Shown piece after piece: positions 21,043 through 33,077 of a stretch of DNA of 64,000 bases. A model generated the notes under the pieces. It did no database searches and had not been told where the DNA came from. It worked only from the letters and a program-made list of their open reading frames with translations. The stretch is from the NCBI GenBank assembly GCA_036365515.1, contig CM070873.1, forward strand, positions 48,232,011 through 48,296,010, given 5' to 3'. Numbering within the stretch: position 1 is the stretch's first letter; every line of letters begins with the position of its first letter. Source of the stretch: Torymus aiolomorphi. Lineage: Eukaryota > Arthropoda > Insecta > Hymenoptera > Torymidae. The position numbers and the translations under genes are program-made.

Positions 21043-22472
21043 TTATTTCGAAAATAAGAAAATATAATCAAAAAGTATTTTTTTATGACTAACTTGCGAG
21101 ATTGGCTTAGTTAGAAAATCTGCTATATTAGACTTACTACTTGTATATTTTAATTCAAATTTCTCTATCTTAATCCAATCTCTAATAAATTGAAGTTTTA
21201 TATCACTGTGTTTAGTTTTTATATTCTCCACTCTATTTTTACTATAATGTATCGCAGATTCATTATCACAAAATTGAATTGGTTTCCTCATTACATGGTT
21301 ATGTATATTGGAACAACTTAACACATTTGAAAACCAAACTAATTCTCTTACGCTCTTGACTAACGTAATAAATTCTGATTCCATTGTGCTTAAGGCTATA
21401 CATTTTTGCTTTATCGATTTCCATAATAAAGGAATATTGTTAAGAAAAATAATATAAGCGCTAGTCGAGTATCTCTGCATTAAATTAGATCCCCAATTTG
21501 CATCTGAATACGAAATTAAACCGGTATCTTTAACATTTGATAGATTCAATTTGTACTCTTTGGTATTGAAAATATAGTTCATAATATCTACAACAATCTT
21601 CCAATGTTCAAAATTATAAGCGTTGCAAAATTGTAACATGAGATTAACCGCAAATGAAATATCTGGTCTACTCCTATCAGACAAGAACAATAAGCATCCA
21701 ATTAAAGTTCTATATGGGAACTTATTTATAATATTGTTTTCAATAATCTCTCCTACTTCTCTCGGCGGTACAATACCTACTTTTAAAGGTAAATTTACAT
21801 TACTTCGTGGTAATTCTCTAAATTTATTCATTAATTTCTCTATATATGTGATTTGATGTAAATAGAATTTTTCTTCAATTTTCTCAAAATTTACACCTAA
21901 TAATTGGATATCTACTCTTGTTTTTAATTTCATAATTACATTATTAATTAGTTCATCTTTTTCTGCAAATAAAACAAAATCATCGACATACAATAATAAA
22001 AATACCTTTTTATCTAATGTATAAACGCAGTTACACCATTCTAACTTAACAAAACCTAGTGACTTTAAAATACTATAAATTTCATCAAACCATTCTTTGC
22101 CGCTTTGATGTAAACCATAAATCGCTTTAAGTAGCAAACAAACTTTACTTTCCTGACCAGGAACTTCAAAGTCTTTGGGTTGCTTCATATATATTTTTTC
22201 TTTCAAATTTCCGTATAGATATGCTGACTTTACGTCTAACTGTCTATGTTTCCAGGACATAGTCGATACAAACAATATAAAGAAAAATCTAATTAATGAA
22301 AAGTTAATTGCAGGTGAATATGACTCATTATAATTTATACAAAAAATTTGAAGGAAGCCTTGAGCTACTAAACGTGCCTTATATCTCCTAATTTTATTTT
22401 TACAATCTGTTTTTAAAGTATACACCCACCTGTTACCTATAACATTGCAGCCTGGTGGTAAATCGACAAGTG
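21043..22472 (-). pseudogene. Copia reverse transcriptase and RNase H
   Basis: Frame of about 475 codons on the minus strand. RVT_2 features appear in order: GNRWVYTLK, RLVAQGF, QLDVKSAYLYG, KAIYGLHQSGKEW and the catalytic LLLYVDDFVLF, then the C-terminal RNase H with SYSDANWG and ALSTMESEFI, ending near KSNIADFLTKP. This region is itself intact in length; it is separated from the upstream frame by a TAG at about 22474. Function: synthesis of element cDNA in virus-like particles and RNA degradation. Confidence 0.85.
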
Positions 22473-22473
22473 C

Positions 22474-23775
22474 CTATACCCTTCTGGATCTTATTGTGTC
22501 AATTTCTTCACTCATTTCTTTTTTCCAAAAATGTTTCTTTGGCGATGATTGACTCTCTGCGTACGTCCTTGGAATGTCAACAAAATGAACTTCTTCTCTA
22601 ATCGTAATTCCTCCTTCAGCTGACTCGAAACTTGAGTCAGTTTCGTCCTTTTCTACTGCCTCTCCTTTATTTCCATCATTAATTGGCGCTATGGGACTAA
22701 AATGAAATTTATCTGAATCGAAATTTAAACCTTTCTCTTCACAATATTTCTTGACATCGTTCATTGATCTCATTCGAATATTATCTCCGGGAGAGAAATA
22801 ATAAACGTCGACTCTTTTTTCCATTTTCCTTGGATTTTCAGTTCTTTGCCACTGTGATATATCTATCTCTCTGAAATTGTTACCTTAATGATCTAGTTCT
22901 CTGATCTCCTTATTCTGCAAATTATTTGTATCTTTATCTTCAATAATTTTTTCATCATCAAACTGGATTGTATAATTGTTACTCTTGTTTATACTTTTAC
23001 CGAATAACACATTCACACCATTTTTGCTTTCTTCTACTTTAACGTGTATTGATTCTACAACTTTTTCTAATTTTGGTAAGTATACTTGAAAACCTCTTGT
23101 ATTTGCAGCGTATCCAACTAGGATACCTATATCCGCTTTTGCTTCTAATTTATTTCTTTTAGGCTTCGGTATATATACATATGCGAGCGATCCGGAAATT
23201 TTTAAATGTCTTACCGATGGCTTCTTTCCCCACCATTTTTCTTCTGGCGTACTATTCTTCAAGAGTTTGTGTGTACTTCTATTTTTAACGTGCACAAAAG
23301 TGTGCAATGCTTCTCCCCAAAATCTTAGTTGCAATCCATTGTCTTGAAGCATTGACCTAACACCTTCTAACGCTGTACGGTTGAACCTCTCAACTACTCC
23401 ATTCTGCTCTCGTGTGTACGTTGACGTTCTCTCTGGTTTTATTCCATTCTTCTTCAGAAACTCCTTAAATTCATCGTTACAAAATTCCATACCATTATCT
23501 GTACGAACTGCTTTAATTTTATAATTATGTTGTCTCTCAATCTCATTTATAAAATCTTCAAAACATTTGAAAACTACTGATTTTTTTTTCATTATATAAA
23601 CAAAAACTTTTCTAGAATAATCATCAATAATCGATAAGAAATAACTACCACCACCTAACGACGTTACTGGAGATGGTCCCCATACATCCATGTATACTCT
23701 CTCCAATATGTTGCTTGACATTATACTTGGTATCGGTTTGAAGGATGAACGAGTCGTTTTGCTAACTTGGCATAC
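22474..23775 (-). pseudogene. Copia integrase and linker
   Basis: Integrase core with catalytic aspartates in RVYMDVWGP and VRTDNGMEF and glutamate in NGVVERFNRT, followed by KWWGKKPSVRHLKISGSLAY typical of Copia integrases. An acidic linker (KDETDSSFESAEGG) then leads towards the RT. The upstream CDVCQVSK half of the zinc finger is readable only after a frameshift near 23775. An in-frame TAA at about 22883 and a TAG at 22474 interrupt the polyprotein. Confidence 0.8.
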
Positions 23776-23786
23776 GTCACACTGGA

Positions 23787-24992
23787 CTACTTAATTACTG
23801 AATTTCTCCATGCCTCTACTTCATTCCTTTCCATTTGATTTATGTAATTCATATTTATATGGCAGAATCTTCTATGTATTTTCATTGCATCGCTAATTAC
23901 ACTTGTATTATATATTTTATCTTCATTTTTTTCATAATATGCAGTTACTACATAAAATCGCTCTTTTCTGTGGGCTGTGAAAAAATATTTACCTAAGTCA
24001 TTGTATATTTCCATTTTATTATCTTTCCATTTAATTTCAAATCCTGCAATATCCATACATGCTCCGCTTATCAAGTTTTTCCTCATGTTTGGAGCATATA
24101 AGACATTTTTTAATTTAAATTCAGTAAATCTTCTATTTTCTCTTAAATATAAGGTAACATCTCCTTTCCCAGTTACATTAGACTTGGCGTTATCACCTAC
24201 TAGAACTTCTGTACTTGGAAATTCAATAAAGTTTAGATAAAAAATTTTTTCTTTACAAAAATGAGACGTTGCTCCACTGTCTATAATCCATTCATCAAAT
24301 TTGTTTATACTATTCACATATACTTCATGATCTTCTCTTGAGGTATCATCTGTATAAAAAGATTTGGTGTCATTATAATGATTGTTACTATTATTAGTAC
24401 CTCTCTTATTCTCTTCTTTACGCTTTAGTACGTGACAATCTCTCTTTATATGACCAGTTCGTTTACAATAGTTACACATAAGATTTCTTTGACTTTTCTG
24501 AGCATTTTGGTTTTTATCATACGTACCCTTGTTTTTATTACTTGCCTTATTTTTCATATCTGAACTATAATTTTTATCATCCTTTTTTTCTGCAGTATGA
24601 TATGCGTTCATAACATTGTCTAACCCTTCGTCTTTTCTCTTTTGTCTAATTCTCCCTTCTTCTGTTATCAATTGTTTTTCAATATTTTTAAACTTAAAAT
24701 CTTCATCTTCTGTTCTATAAAGTACATGAACTAGATGATCATAGTCACTTGGTAATTTTCTTATTAGTTGAAAATATTGTAGCATATCCGGTATTTCAAA
24801 ACCTGCATCTTTAATTAATAGGGCTTTTTCAGTCACTTTCTTAAAATAAATTCCAATTGTTTCTTCTTCTTGGTTAAATTTCAAATCGTAAAATTCATCT
24901 ACAAGGCCAGCAAGTCTTGCTCTTGATTTTGGTTCAAAGTTTTCTTTCAATATTTCCCATGCTTCTTCTCCATCCAATGTGTTGGCAATTAA
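23787..24992 (-). pseudogene. Copia gag C-terminal part, zinc knuckle, protease, pre-integrase
   Basis: Gag helices (WEILKENFEPKSRARLAGL, LRKLPSDYD-type) are followed by a CCHC knuckle CNYCKRTGHIKRDC at about residues 168-181. The aspartic protease DSGATSHF is at about residues 233-240, then the MKIHRRFCHIN pre-integrase segment. The reading frame is shared with the upstream gag piece across one TAA at about 24996. Confidence 0.85.
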
Positions 24993-25004
24993 CGCATGAA
25001 ATTA

Positions 25005-25232
25005 TTTCTCAAAGCTTTGGTACATAGTCGTATATGCTTTTTCTTTTCTTCTATTAAAATCTGTTTCACAAGCAGTTGTTGCGTCCGTCGGCAATTCTTC
25101 CGCTGTGTCACTGACAAATTCCCATGTCCCTCTATCAATTGAAAGAACTTTCATGTCTAGCTTCCAGCTATTGTAGTTATCTGAATTCAACTTTGTGAAA
25201 TTTGTGAATGGTGAAGAATTATTCGTATTCAT
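25005..25232 (-). pseudogene. Copia gag N terminus
   Basis: Starts at an ATG at 25232 (MNTNNSSPFTNFTKL), the usual Copia gag opening (LxxDNYNSWKLDM). It runs to a TAA after MYQSFEK that is in frame with the following piece. The start fits the position just downstream of the primer site. Confidence 0.75.
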
Positions 25233-25299
25233 CTTAACCTCTTTTCTTTTGCGACTTTTCACACAATTCACACACTACTAGCTACTCACTTGTATTCAA

Positions 25300-25325
25300 A
25301 CACGTGGCCGTGGGCCCATAACCTC
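25300..25325 (-). promoter_or_regulatory. Copia primer binding site
   Basis: Immediately inside the 5' LTR the minus strand reads GAGGTTATGGGCCCACGG. GGTTATGGGCCCA resembles the internal initiator-methionine tRNA site used by Copia elements. Identification is from known Copia biology. Confidence 0.65.
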
Positions 25326-25920
25326 TGTAGGTTATGTTTAGGATTCATAGGGGGGTATGATTGTTTATGTCCTCAAGGACAAAAAATAATTTTCTGCCCT
25401 TCGGCCGGAAAGCGCCAACTTCCCGGCCGCTGCGGGAAACGAAGTTATCGCTTTCCAGCGCCGTCGAGCAGAAAAATAGTATACACACCTTTGCCAATAA
25501 AAAAGAAAGCCTCAGATCACATGTTTGTCAACCTCGGCTTCGCCTCACTCGACAATTACATGTGATCTAAGACATTTCTTATTTTACTGGCCTAGGTATG
25601 TAATATACTAATTCAATAATTAAACTCAACATGATTCTCTATATTATTATTAATTAGAATGTAAAATAATTATTATGAATGAGTCGAGATTGTCGGATAC
25701 AGAAAAGTATTTCGGACCACGCACATGGCTGACTTAAATCCACTATTAACCGGAAGATAGAGACGTGTGTCGAGCGCTCCCCTATCTACATGCATGTTCG
25801 AGACATATCGAAGATAGTGTGCGATATATGACTACAGTCTAGTCGATACATAAGCCCGCTATAATTTTTAAATATCATAACAGTACGCTCAGTGACTGTT
25901 TGTAACTATATATATCTACA
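25326..25920 (-). repeat. Copia 5' LTR with a 220-bp extra block
   Basis: Matches 20643-21017 except for about 25391-25610, a block absent from the other LTR. The block contains inverted repeats (CCGGAAAGCG.../CGCTTTCC; AGATCACATGT...ACATGTGATCT). It is either a small insertion here or a deletion from the other LTR. Confidence 0.8.
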
Positions 25921-25925
25921 ATTTT

Positions 25926-26220
25926 TCGGCCCTTTGCGCATTTGCAAACTCGAAATGAATGATGCACGCACCTCCCAGTGAGATGCGCTACCGATTCCGC
26001 GTGCTAAATAAAAATTTTAATTTTTCGACCCTTTGCGCATGCGCAAACTCGAAATTAGTGGATGCGCGCACCTCCCAGTGAGATGCGCTAATGATTCCGC
26101 GATAGTGATATTCAACTTTTTTTCGGTTTCTACGCATGCGCGGCCTGAAAATTACTGCGCGCGACCTCTAGGCCGTTCCCCGCGTCCGCGCTCGCGCGTA
26201 TTTCCCCAAAAATGCGGAAA
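25926..26220. repeat. Two tandem ~105-bp repeats, Gypsy interior right of Copia
   Basis: Units near 25921-26018 and 26019-26110 share TTTTTCGRCCCTTTGCGCAT, GCAAACTCGAAAT, GCACCTCCCAGTGAGATGCG and GATTCCGCG. They belong to the same GCGCATGCGCAAAC word family as 20230-20642. Confidence 0.65.
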
Positions 26221-26644
26221 TTTCCGCTAATATCCCTTAAAATGCGAATTCGGTGCGTAATCTGCTACTTTACGCCCCGGCGTGCACGTGAGTTGCCTAA
26301 TAAAGAGATCGAACTCTAAAAATCTATTATTGATAAAAAAAAAATTCATAAATAGTGTAATGAATAATAAATAATTGTTAATTAATCTCTTTGTTGCCCT
26401 CACTAAGTACTTCAACAATGCTCGGCCTTCACAAGCAATGTCCTCGCTAAGTACGTGCAGGCCAGGTTATTCCCTCCAAGCAAGGTTATAAACCACCAGT
26501 TGGTTACCCTTGCACACACTATACACTTTTGTAGTAATTAATTATCGCTCTCGATAATTAATTATTCGCAACGCGAGTCTCGACCTGTTTAAATAATCGA
26601 ATTATTCCCTAACCTATGCTTTCCAACACGTTAAGGGCGCCAGT
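26221..26644 (-). other. Gypsy leader region with primer binding site
   Basis: No frame is supported. At the right edge the minus strand reads TATGACTGGCGCCCTTAACG directly inside the LTR. TGGCGCCC is a common retrotransposon primer binding site (lysine-tRNA-type 3' end). This orients the Gypsy element on the minus strand. Confidence 0.55.
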
Positions 26645-27754
26645 CATAACGGGGTTCAGTTGTAGAGAGGGTATTAATCCCTCTCAGGGGTTCGCGGGGT
26701 AATATGCGGCTGTATTCTACACCCGGGAAACTCACCGTTGTAGAATTACCTGTAGTCCGGCAGAAGCGCCTCGGCGCAGGTTCCGAACATGCGAGCCCGG
26801 CTTCTATCGTATAAAGCCTACGCCGCTTTCTACTCGAACCGGCGATGCGCTCTGTCGCTGCTGCAAACTGCTGCCCGCAAACTACCTGCTGCTCGCTATG
26901 ACCTAGCGTTACCAGAGCAGCCGGTCTTTCCCGCACAACGCCGCTAAGTTAACCTATCAAGCGGCTATTGAGATACTTACTCCCGCTACCGATGTTCCTC
27001 TAGGAAGCAATGCCTGCGACTAGCTGCAGCTGCTGAAAAGGGTAGAGGGCGGTATTCGGGTAATCATGCATAGGTTAAGGCGCGCTCAATAAGTACTCGT
27101 GACTCGACTATTTAAGATAAAACAAGACAAAGGGGTTTATCGTTGATCGCGCGAAGGGGCGTAAACCCGAACAATCATCAACACTTGAGTATCCGCAGGC
27201 CGAGACTCTAAATCGCACGCACGCTCGCGGCCGCCGATGGGCGACGGCAACAGATTACTCCGCTACAATATTTACGGAAGAATGCATTATGCGAGACTTA
27301 CGTTCGTAGGCCGGCCGGCCATCGCAGCTATCTCTCTCGCTCGTTCGCCTCTGCACTCACTGCGAGGGACAAAGGGCGGGAATGGAGCTCGGCTCACTGT
27401 TCCCATCCCTGTAGTGCTCCTACTTCTCTCTCTCTCTCTCTCTCTCTCACGCTCACTCGCGTTGGATGACGGCGCTGTGGCGGTCACAGTTGCAGCGGTG
27501 GAGGCACAAAACGCTAACCCGACCTCTTTTACTACGCGTGACCGTGACGGCGACTACTTTCGTGTGTCACGGCGAGAATCGACATGGCCGCGCGCTCACG
27601 TTCGTAGCGGCGCGGCGGCTTCGTCTTCTTCTCCATCTGCTTCTGGCTTGTTCCGCGTGGCGCTCTGTTGATCACGATACGTGCAAGCGCGCGAGATTCG
27701 GATCTCGCGACGCAGTATACCTGATTCCCTTACCTTATATCGGCGCCCGTTACA
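26645..27754 (-). repeat. Gypsy 5' LTR
   Basis: Direct repeat of 16430-17531; its first two bases differ (CATAACGGGG versus TGTAACGGGG) and it ends CGCCCGTTACA. It contains a shorter CT microsatellite (about 27424-27448). Confidence 0.8.
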
Positions 27755-28059
27755 GCAGCTAATTCAAAACTTAAATCTGAACTGACCATAATCGAATAAT
27801 AAAGACTCGATGAGTTCTGGAGAATTGGCTCAAGTTCAAGTGTATTCTTAAATATCTTATAAATTGTAAATATCATTTTTATTTAAATCATGCTTATCAC
27901 ATAGAGAATAACACTTATAGAACAATAATGGCATTGAAATTATTGTGAAAATAGTAAAATAAAATGTATTTAATGTTTCAGTAGTAATGGAAAATTTGAT
28001 AGCCTTATATTCTGCAATTTAAACATTTTTCAAGCAAAAACGTGGGATCAATTCTTACC

Positions 28060-28802
28060 GAATAGGATTTAACGGTTTAAGCATTTCTGGTATATTCTAT
28101 CATGCTATGCATAAATCGCTATTTTTTATCTTGAAAAACTAACAGCAGATTTTTAATCAGCGACCTCCAGAACCCCTAGATGTACGGTTTTATGAAAATT
28201 AGAGATTTTTTTGACAATTTCATCCGCCATATTGGATCTGCTATTTTGAGTTTTTTTAATCTGACGACGGATTTGTAATCGGCGACCTTGAAAATCCCTA
28301 TGCAAAATCTATTATGAAATTTTATGGTTTGAAGTACATGTTAATAGTTATTTGGTGTTAGGGGGGTTTACCCCCATGAAGGGAGACATTTATAAAAATT
28401 CCGAAGCAGGTCAACTTTAATTTTTGAATTTATGTATTAATAAATTTTTTCCACTTTTTCTAGTCTATTTATAATTTTTTATTACAAAATTATGACAAAA
28501 AGCTGTGCTTTTACCCCTTATAAAATAGGAGATGTATCACTCTCTGCTCAAATCACCGTGGATTGCTTGTGCTTTTCATAAGACATAACCTCCATTTTGT
28601 TTCATCGAAAAATATTGATTTCAAGCCGAGATATTTAGGAAAAGCCGTTTTCGGGGGTGAACTTTAGGGGTGATTTTCACCCCTTGAACCTGCGAATTAG
28701 CAGATAAAAAAAGCACGGGTCTCTTATTTTTTTATGTTCTACAACATATATTAAAATCATCGAAATCGGTGACGTACACTTGGAAGTGTTTCCTTGTCAG
28801 TA
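28060..28802 (-). repeat. 730-bp dispersed repeat, arm B (inverted partner at 4073-4802)
   Basis: Reverse complement of 4073-4802 with scattered differences. Landmarks are AGGATTTAACGGTTTAAGCA, ATAACCTCCATTTTGTTTCA and CACGGGTCTCTTATTTTTTT. Noncoding; an unidentified repeat family. Confidence 0.7.
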
Positions 28803-28900
28803 AACAACCGAAGTACGACCCGGTCACTGTCCTGAGGCCGCACGAGAGCGAGAGAGACAGAGTGAGAGGTCACGTGACACATGTAGGATGTTCCGCATGG

Positions 28901-28981
28901 GGTCTATTCGCCGTGTGGTGCACTGCTATTACTGCTAAGCACATGGGGGTAATAGCAGCGCACCATGCGGCGGAATAGGCT
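28901..28981. repeat. Long-stem hairpin
   Basis: The arm GGTCTATTCGCCGTGTGGTG then CACTGCTATTACT pairs with GGTAATAGCAGCGCACCATG then CGGCGGAATAGGC across a loop of about 14 bases. This gives a stem of about 33 bp with few mismatches. It could be a small MITE or a structured transcript; the sequence alone does not decide. Confidence 0.5.
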
Positions 28982-30465
28982 CCATTGGTTATGTTTTCTG
29001 TATATATAGTTGTACGACCATAATAAAATATAAAATTATTCTTTTTGTATGTTTTCCAAAGGAGGGCCATGGTTCACCGTAAGTTAGCCAAAGACAAACA
29101 TTTCATTCAATTTTGGTGCAAAACTTTTCATTATCCTCGAACATTTTTAGTTCCCAAATATAGGAAACTAAAAATCTCTGTCAATAATTAACATATTTGC
29201 TAAACAATTTAATAGATTATTCTTTATTCGATAACTTACACTGTATCTAAGTCCTTTTTTCAAAATATTTAGTCTTTAATGATTAAAAAAATTAAAATTA
29301 TGAAAAAGCGGTAAGTCGGTAACGTGGAGTCAACTCTTCAACTACACATCGCCTTAAACTAAAGATTTTCTAATATAATTTTGTTTTTTATAGGTTATAA
29401 ATCAAAGTTCCATCGAACTCCAAACTGTACAATAAAAATTTCAACGCAGCCGACTGTTGGAAACTCCTGTGATTCTGTGTACCTTGTCATGGCCTGCCGC
29501 ACCGACGACGGTAATTACTACTTTCGTGGTAACGAATGTTAGCTGGCGCGTCGATGCACAATTGGAGCTGCATCGACGATATGACGAACATGCCGGTGCG
29601 AGAGGGCCCTCCATTTGGTTGTTAACGCTCGCGATAGAGACACGAGTTCGAGTTCGCAGATCTTGATATCGCGATTTTCACGATTGGCAATTAGTCTTGT
29701 CGTCCATTCAACCTCAGTAATGAACTAGTGTACTTTACTGAGGTCAGTTCTCCACCGACATAGTGTGACTTTACGTACTTACCTGGAAAATACGTGAAGT
29801 ATTCCGAGACAGTGCGACAGGCTGATTCTACCTGCCATACTGTCAATACAAAGCGACTTCCTCGTGCAGAACGTCCGCTCGCTGGTATTGCTACAGTCCG
29901 AGGGATCATTAAGGACCAAACTACGAAGCCAGACGAGTCGCAAGGATACAAGCGAGGAAACTAGGCCACCAAGTTGATTTCATCCAAGTCTCTAACATGG
30001 TAAGCGAGTAATAATGCGTGGCCGCTCGCTTAGGTTCGCCGCTCCTGGGCAGTGGATTTAATTAAGAAACAGCACGGAGAGAGCCAGTGTGAAGGGAGTG
30101 AAGACCCTGGGCTCTCGTACAACCAAGATTGGTGACAAAGTCGAACCATCGATTATTTCGAAGCCGACGAATGCGCACAACAGGTGCGCGTAGGAGCAGC
30201 ACCACCGTCTACCCTTTCTCTCCCACTTATACGTGTATGCGCTTCGCCCGGAGATCGCGACTACTCTCTCACCTCGCCGCTTTACTCGGCGAGCACGCGC
30301 GTAGAATTCCATGCACGAGTGGTGTATTATACCTCACATGCGCGGCGTAAATTACCGCGAGCGTGACGTCAGCCTCCGACACTGTTGACGTCTATAATAC
30401 TGTGCTGACGCACCGTTAGGTAGGGAATTTAACACAACACTTCAACTGTCTAACTACCTATTATT
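28982..30465. other. Unassigned region
   Basis: Moderate GC content from about 29440 to 30420, with several short frames on both strands (for example 29691-29951 minus and 30058-30312 minus) but no recognisable domain. This is the least repeat-like part of the window and the likeliest place for undetected host sequence. Confidence 0.25.
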
Positions 30466-31270
30466 CCCTGTTGAAAATATCCATGTGGATTTTACATTGA
30501 TTTCCACATGGAATCCATATGGAATCCATATGGAATCTATACGGATTCCATATGGATTCCACGTCGATTCCATGTGGAAATCAGTCCCAAATCGTCCTGT
30601 GGATTTCCACATGGAATTCCATATAGATTTCTATATGAATTTTTCTACAAACATTTGTAAAACAAAATCCGTATGGATTACCATGTAGATTTCCATGGAG
30701 AAATCCAGGTAAAAACGATATGATCCATATAGATTTCCATATGGATTTCCATGTGGTAATTTAAATGTTTATAAAAATGTTTATTTATAAAAGTTTTAAA
30801 TTCTTTTACTAGGGATACGTCTTTTACCATATCAGTAAAGCATAAAAAATTATAAACTATAATTTCCTCTTATGTAATTCTTCGAAAAGATTCTACAGTA
30901 CTTGTTGTCAAAAATATGTATCCTAGTAAAAAAAAATATAACAATTTTATAAATAAACATTTTTATAAACATTAAAATACCATATGGAAATCCATGTGGA
31001 AATCTATATGGATCATGTCGTTTTTACCTGGATTTCCCCATGGAAATCTACATGGAAATCCATACGGATTTTGTTTTACAAATGTTTGTAGAAAAATTCA
31101 TATAGAAATCTATATGGAATTCCATGTGGAAGTCCACAGGACGATTTGGGACTGATTTCCACATGGAATCGACATGGAATCCATATGGAATCCGTATAGA
31201 TTCCATATGGATTCCATATCGATTCCATGTGGAAATCAGTGTAAAATCCACATGGATATTTTCAACAGGG
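30466..31270. mobile_element. 805-bp CCC-TIR element with CCATATGGAATCC words
   Basis: Begins CCCTGTTGAAAATATCCATG and ends with the exact inverse ...ATATTTTCAACAGGG. It is flanked by TT on both sides (30464-30465, 31271-31272). Arms of about 280 bp are near-perfect inverted copies and consist of words such as ATGGAATCCATATGG. The centre (30780-30960) is AT-rich. Mirror-image 67-codon frames in the two arms come from the word repeats, not genes. Confidence 0.85.
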
Positions 31271-31272
31271 TT

Positions 31273-33077
31273 GTCTTTTGTTATTAACTTTAACCGTCAG
31301 AGTTATTATTTCGCGACCTTAGTCATTCCTCGTTCCCTGCCGCCTCCGCAGTCGTTATGTTAGAGAGAAAGTATCGTTTTACATCTGCGCAGCTAGCACA
31401 CGAACCAGGGACCTGGTAAGGAGTTCGGATCCCTGGCAGAAATAAAGCGCGAGTCTCCGACTTGCGTATTGCGAGGTAAGTAACCAGATTAGGTTTAGCA
31501 TTGCTCAACATTGTGGCGTCTGCTTGCCTAATCTGGCCATTGGGTCTCCGAGAGTTGAACCGAAAGACCCGGAGTTGAACCGCTAAGACGTGCATGTGAA
31601 ACGCGTCTTAGCCATAATAACCACTCCGTGACAACCTTGAAGGAGATTGCTGGCAAAATTTTTAATATTTTAAGATAAAAATATAGCAAAAGATAGATTT
31701 TCATATATACATATATAGAGATAACATTTTTCTAATAAATTTTATATGATAACTGTATTTTTTATTTTTGACTTCAGTCTACCCTTAAGTTTGTAAAAAT
31801 TTACAAACTTAAATTTAGAATAAATTATATTTTTAAGACATTGTGATCAACGAAATATCTGTGATCTCCAGAAAATATCAGTCTCAAATGAAATTGATCA
31901 TTTCTAGATCAATAAATATTTTATGAACTTGAAAGTCTGAACTTTAGTTTCATTACTTACCTGTTCTTTTAAGGCCATGTGAAACTGTGAATTTGAATAT
32001 TTTTGAAATCAACATTCAAGCGTTTATTCGGAAAACAAATTTTGTCAAGCGCTCCGTAGACATAAACACTATATCCAGGAATTTTTTTGAGTGATTCTAT
32101 TAGCATTTTCGTTAGATATGCTCGTTTGAAAAGTAGGTCAATTGCAGATTCCTACTTACCGACAGTACGGTTTTTATTTAATTAAATAAATTCTCATATT
32201 TTTTTGGAAAAACACGTTTGTCAAGCGCTCCGTATATGTTAATACTATACTCAGATTTTTTTTGATGATTCTATTTGTATTTTCATGAGATGTACTCGTT
32301 TGAAAATTATGTCGGTATCTAACATCACCTTAAGCTATTTCAATATCAACAACGTTTTCCAATAGACAAATTTCACAATTCATAAATAAAAATGTATCCA
32401 TCACTACTAGCATTGTGGTGGTTTCCGTTATCGATGCTAAACATTTTTTAGTAAAACCGTTTTTTATGTAACTTTTTTATCAAAAGAAATAAAGATAATC
32501 TCTTGAAAATTTAACTAAATATTTCAATAAATAATTGTAATAATTGGTTAAAATTTCAAATTGATCAAATATTCTCTGAGATATCAGTATTAAAAAACAT
32601 TAAAATTTTTAATCTCGAATATCTGGTCATGATGATCATTTTTTTCTGTTTTTTGTGGGCAATGAATTCTTTTTTGTAAAATATAAAATTGTATAATAAT
32701 AATGGCTTTTTAATGATAAAAAATAGAAAGAGTAAAAATAAAAAGTCACAAACCATTTAACATAGTACCACCGTACAAAATAAAGTACTAAATTTTAAAT
32801 ATTGGAATTAAAAATTAATTAAAGGTATCAGTAAATTAAGTTTGAGGAAGCTACGTGGCAATGATTTGGCAGCGGTTTTTTCTTTGGAACGGAGAGGATG
32901 TGCCTTATCCTTGTTAAAATTTAATTTAAAAAAAAGAGATATATGAACATATTTTTCGCAAGTTAGCTACCGGAATAAGAAAAAATAAAAAAAAAAAAAA
33001 AATATTTTCGACATTTTAACTCGGACTGGCCCCCTTACAACGTAGTCCAAGTAATCTGTCACGGCCTAATGTTAAAT
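31273..33077. other. Unassigned AT-rich region with a dispersed repeat at 32805-32890
   Basis: No gene is supported. The pair TTTGTCAAGCGCTCCGTA followed by TATCCAG/ACTCAG-like sequence occurs near 32041 and 32217, an imperfect duplication about 176 bp apart. 32805-32890 resembles 10165-10245. Confidence 0.35.

Larger units (their letters stand above)
20643..25920 (-). mobile_element. Ty1/Copia LTR retrotransposon, nearly complete, nested in the Gypsy element
   Basis: LTRs at 20643-21017 and 25326-25920 begin TGTAGGTTATG and end TATATCTACA. The insertion is flanked by the 5-bp duplication ATTTT (20638-20642 and 25921-25925). The element lies on the minus strand with gag, protease, integrase, RT and RNase H in Copia order. 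Three in-frame stops within the downstream pol region plus one in gag, and one frameshift, make this copy defective, but the two LTRs are very similar apart from one indel, so the insertion is young relative to the host Gypsy. Confidence 0.9.
16430..27754 (-). mobile_element. Ty3/Gypsy LTR retrotransposon, decayed, containing a nested Copia element
   Basis: Direct repeats of about 1.1 kb at 16430-17531 and 26645-27754 bound the element. A polypurine tract and pol at the left and a TGGCGCC primer site at the right show a minus-strand orientation. Excluding the Copia insertion (20643-25925) the interior is only about 3.8 kb. It holds RNase H, integrase and a tail, with no recognisable RT or gag, so it is internally deleted. 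Flanks GTAG (16426-16429) and GCAG (27755-27758) differ by one base and may be a mutated 4-bp duplication. Confidence 0.75.

Noticed and set aside
30485..31251. Two nearly identical 67-codon proteins on opposite strands
   Set aside because: They are mirror-image readings of the inverted arms of the palindromic element and consist of translated CCATATGGAATCC words.
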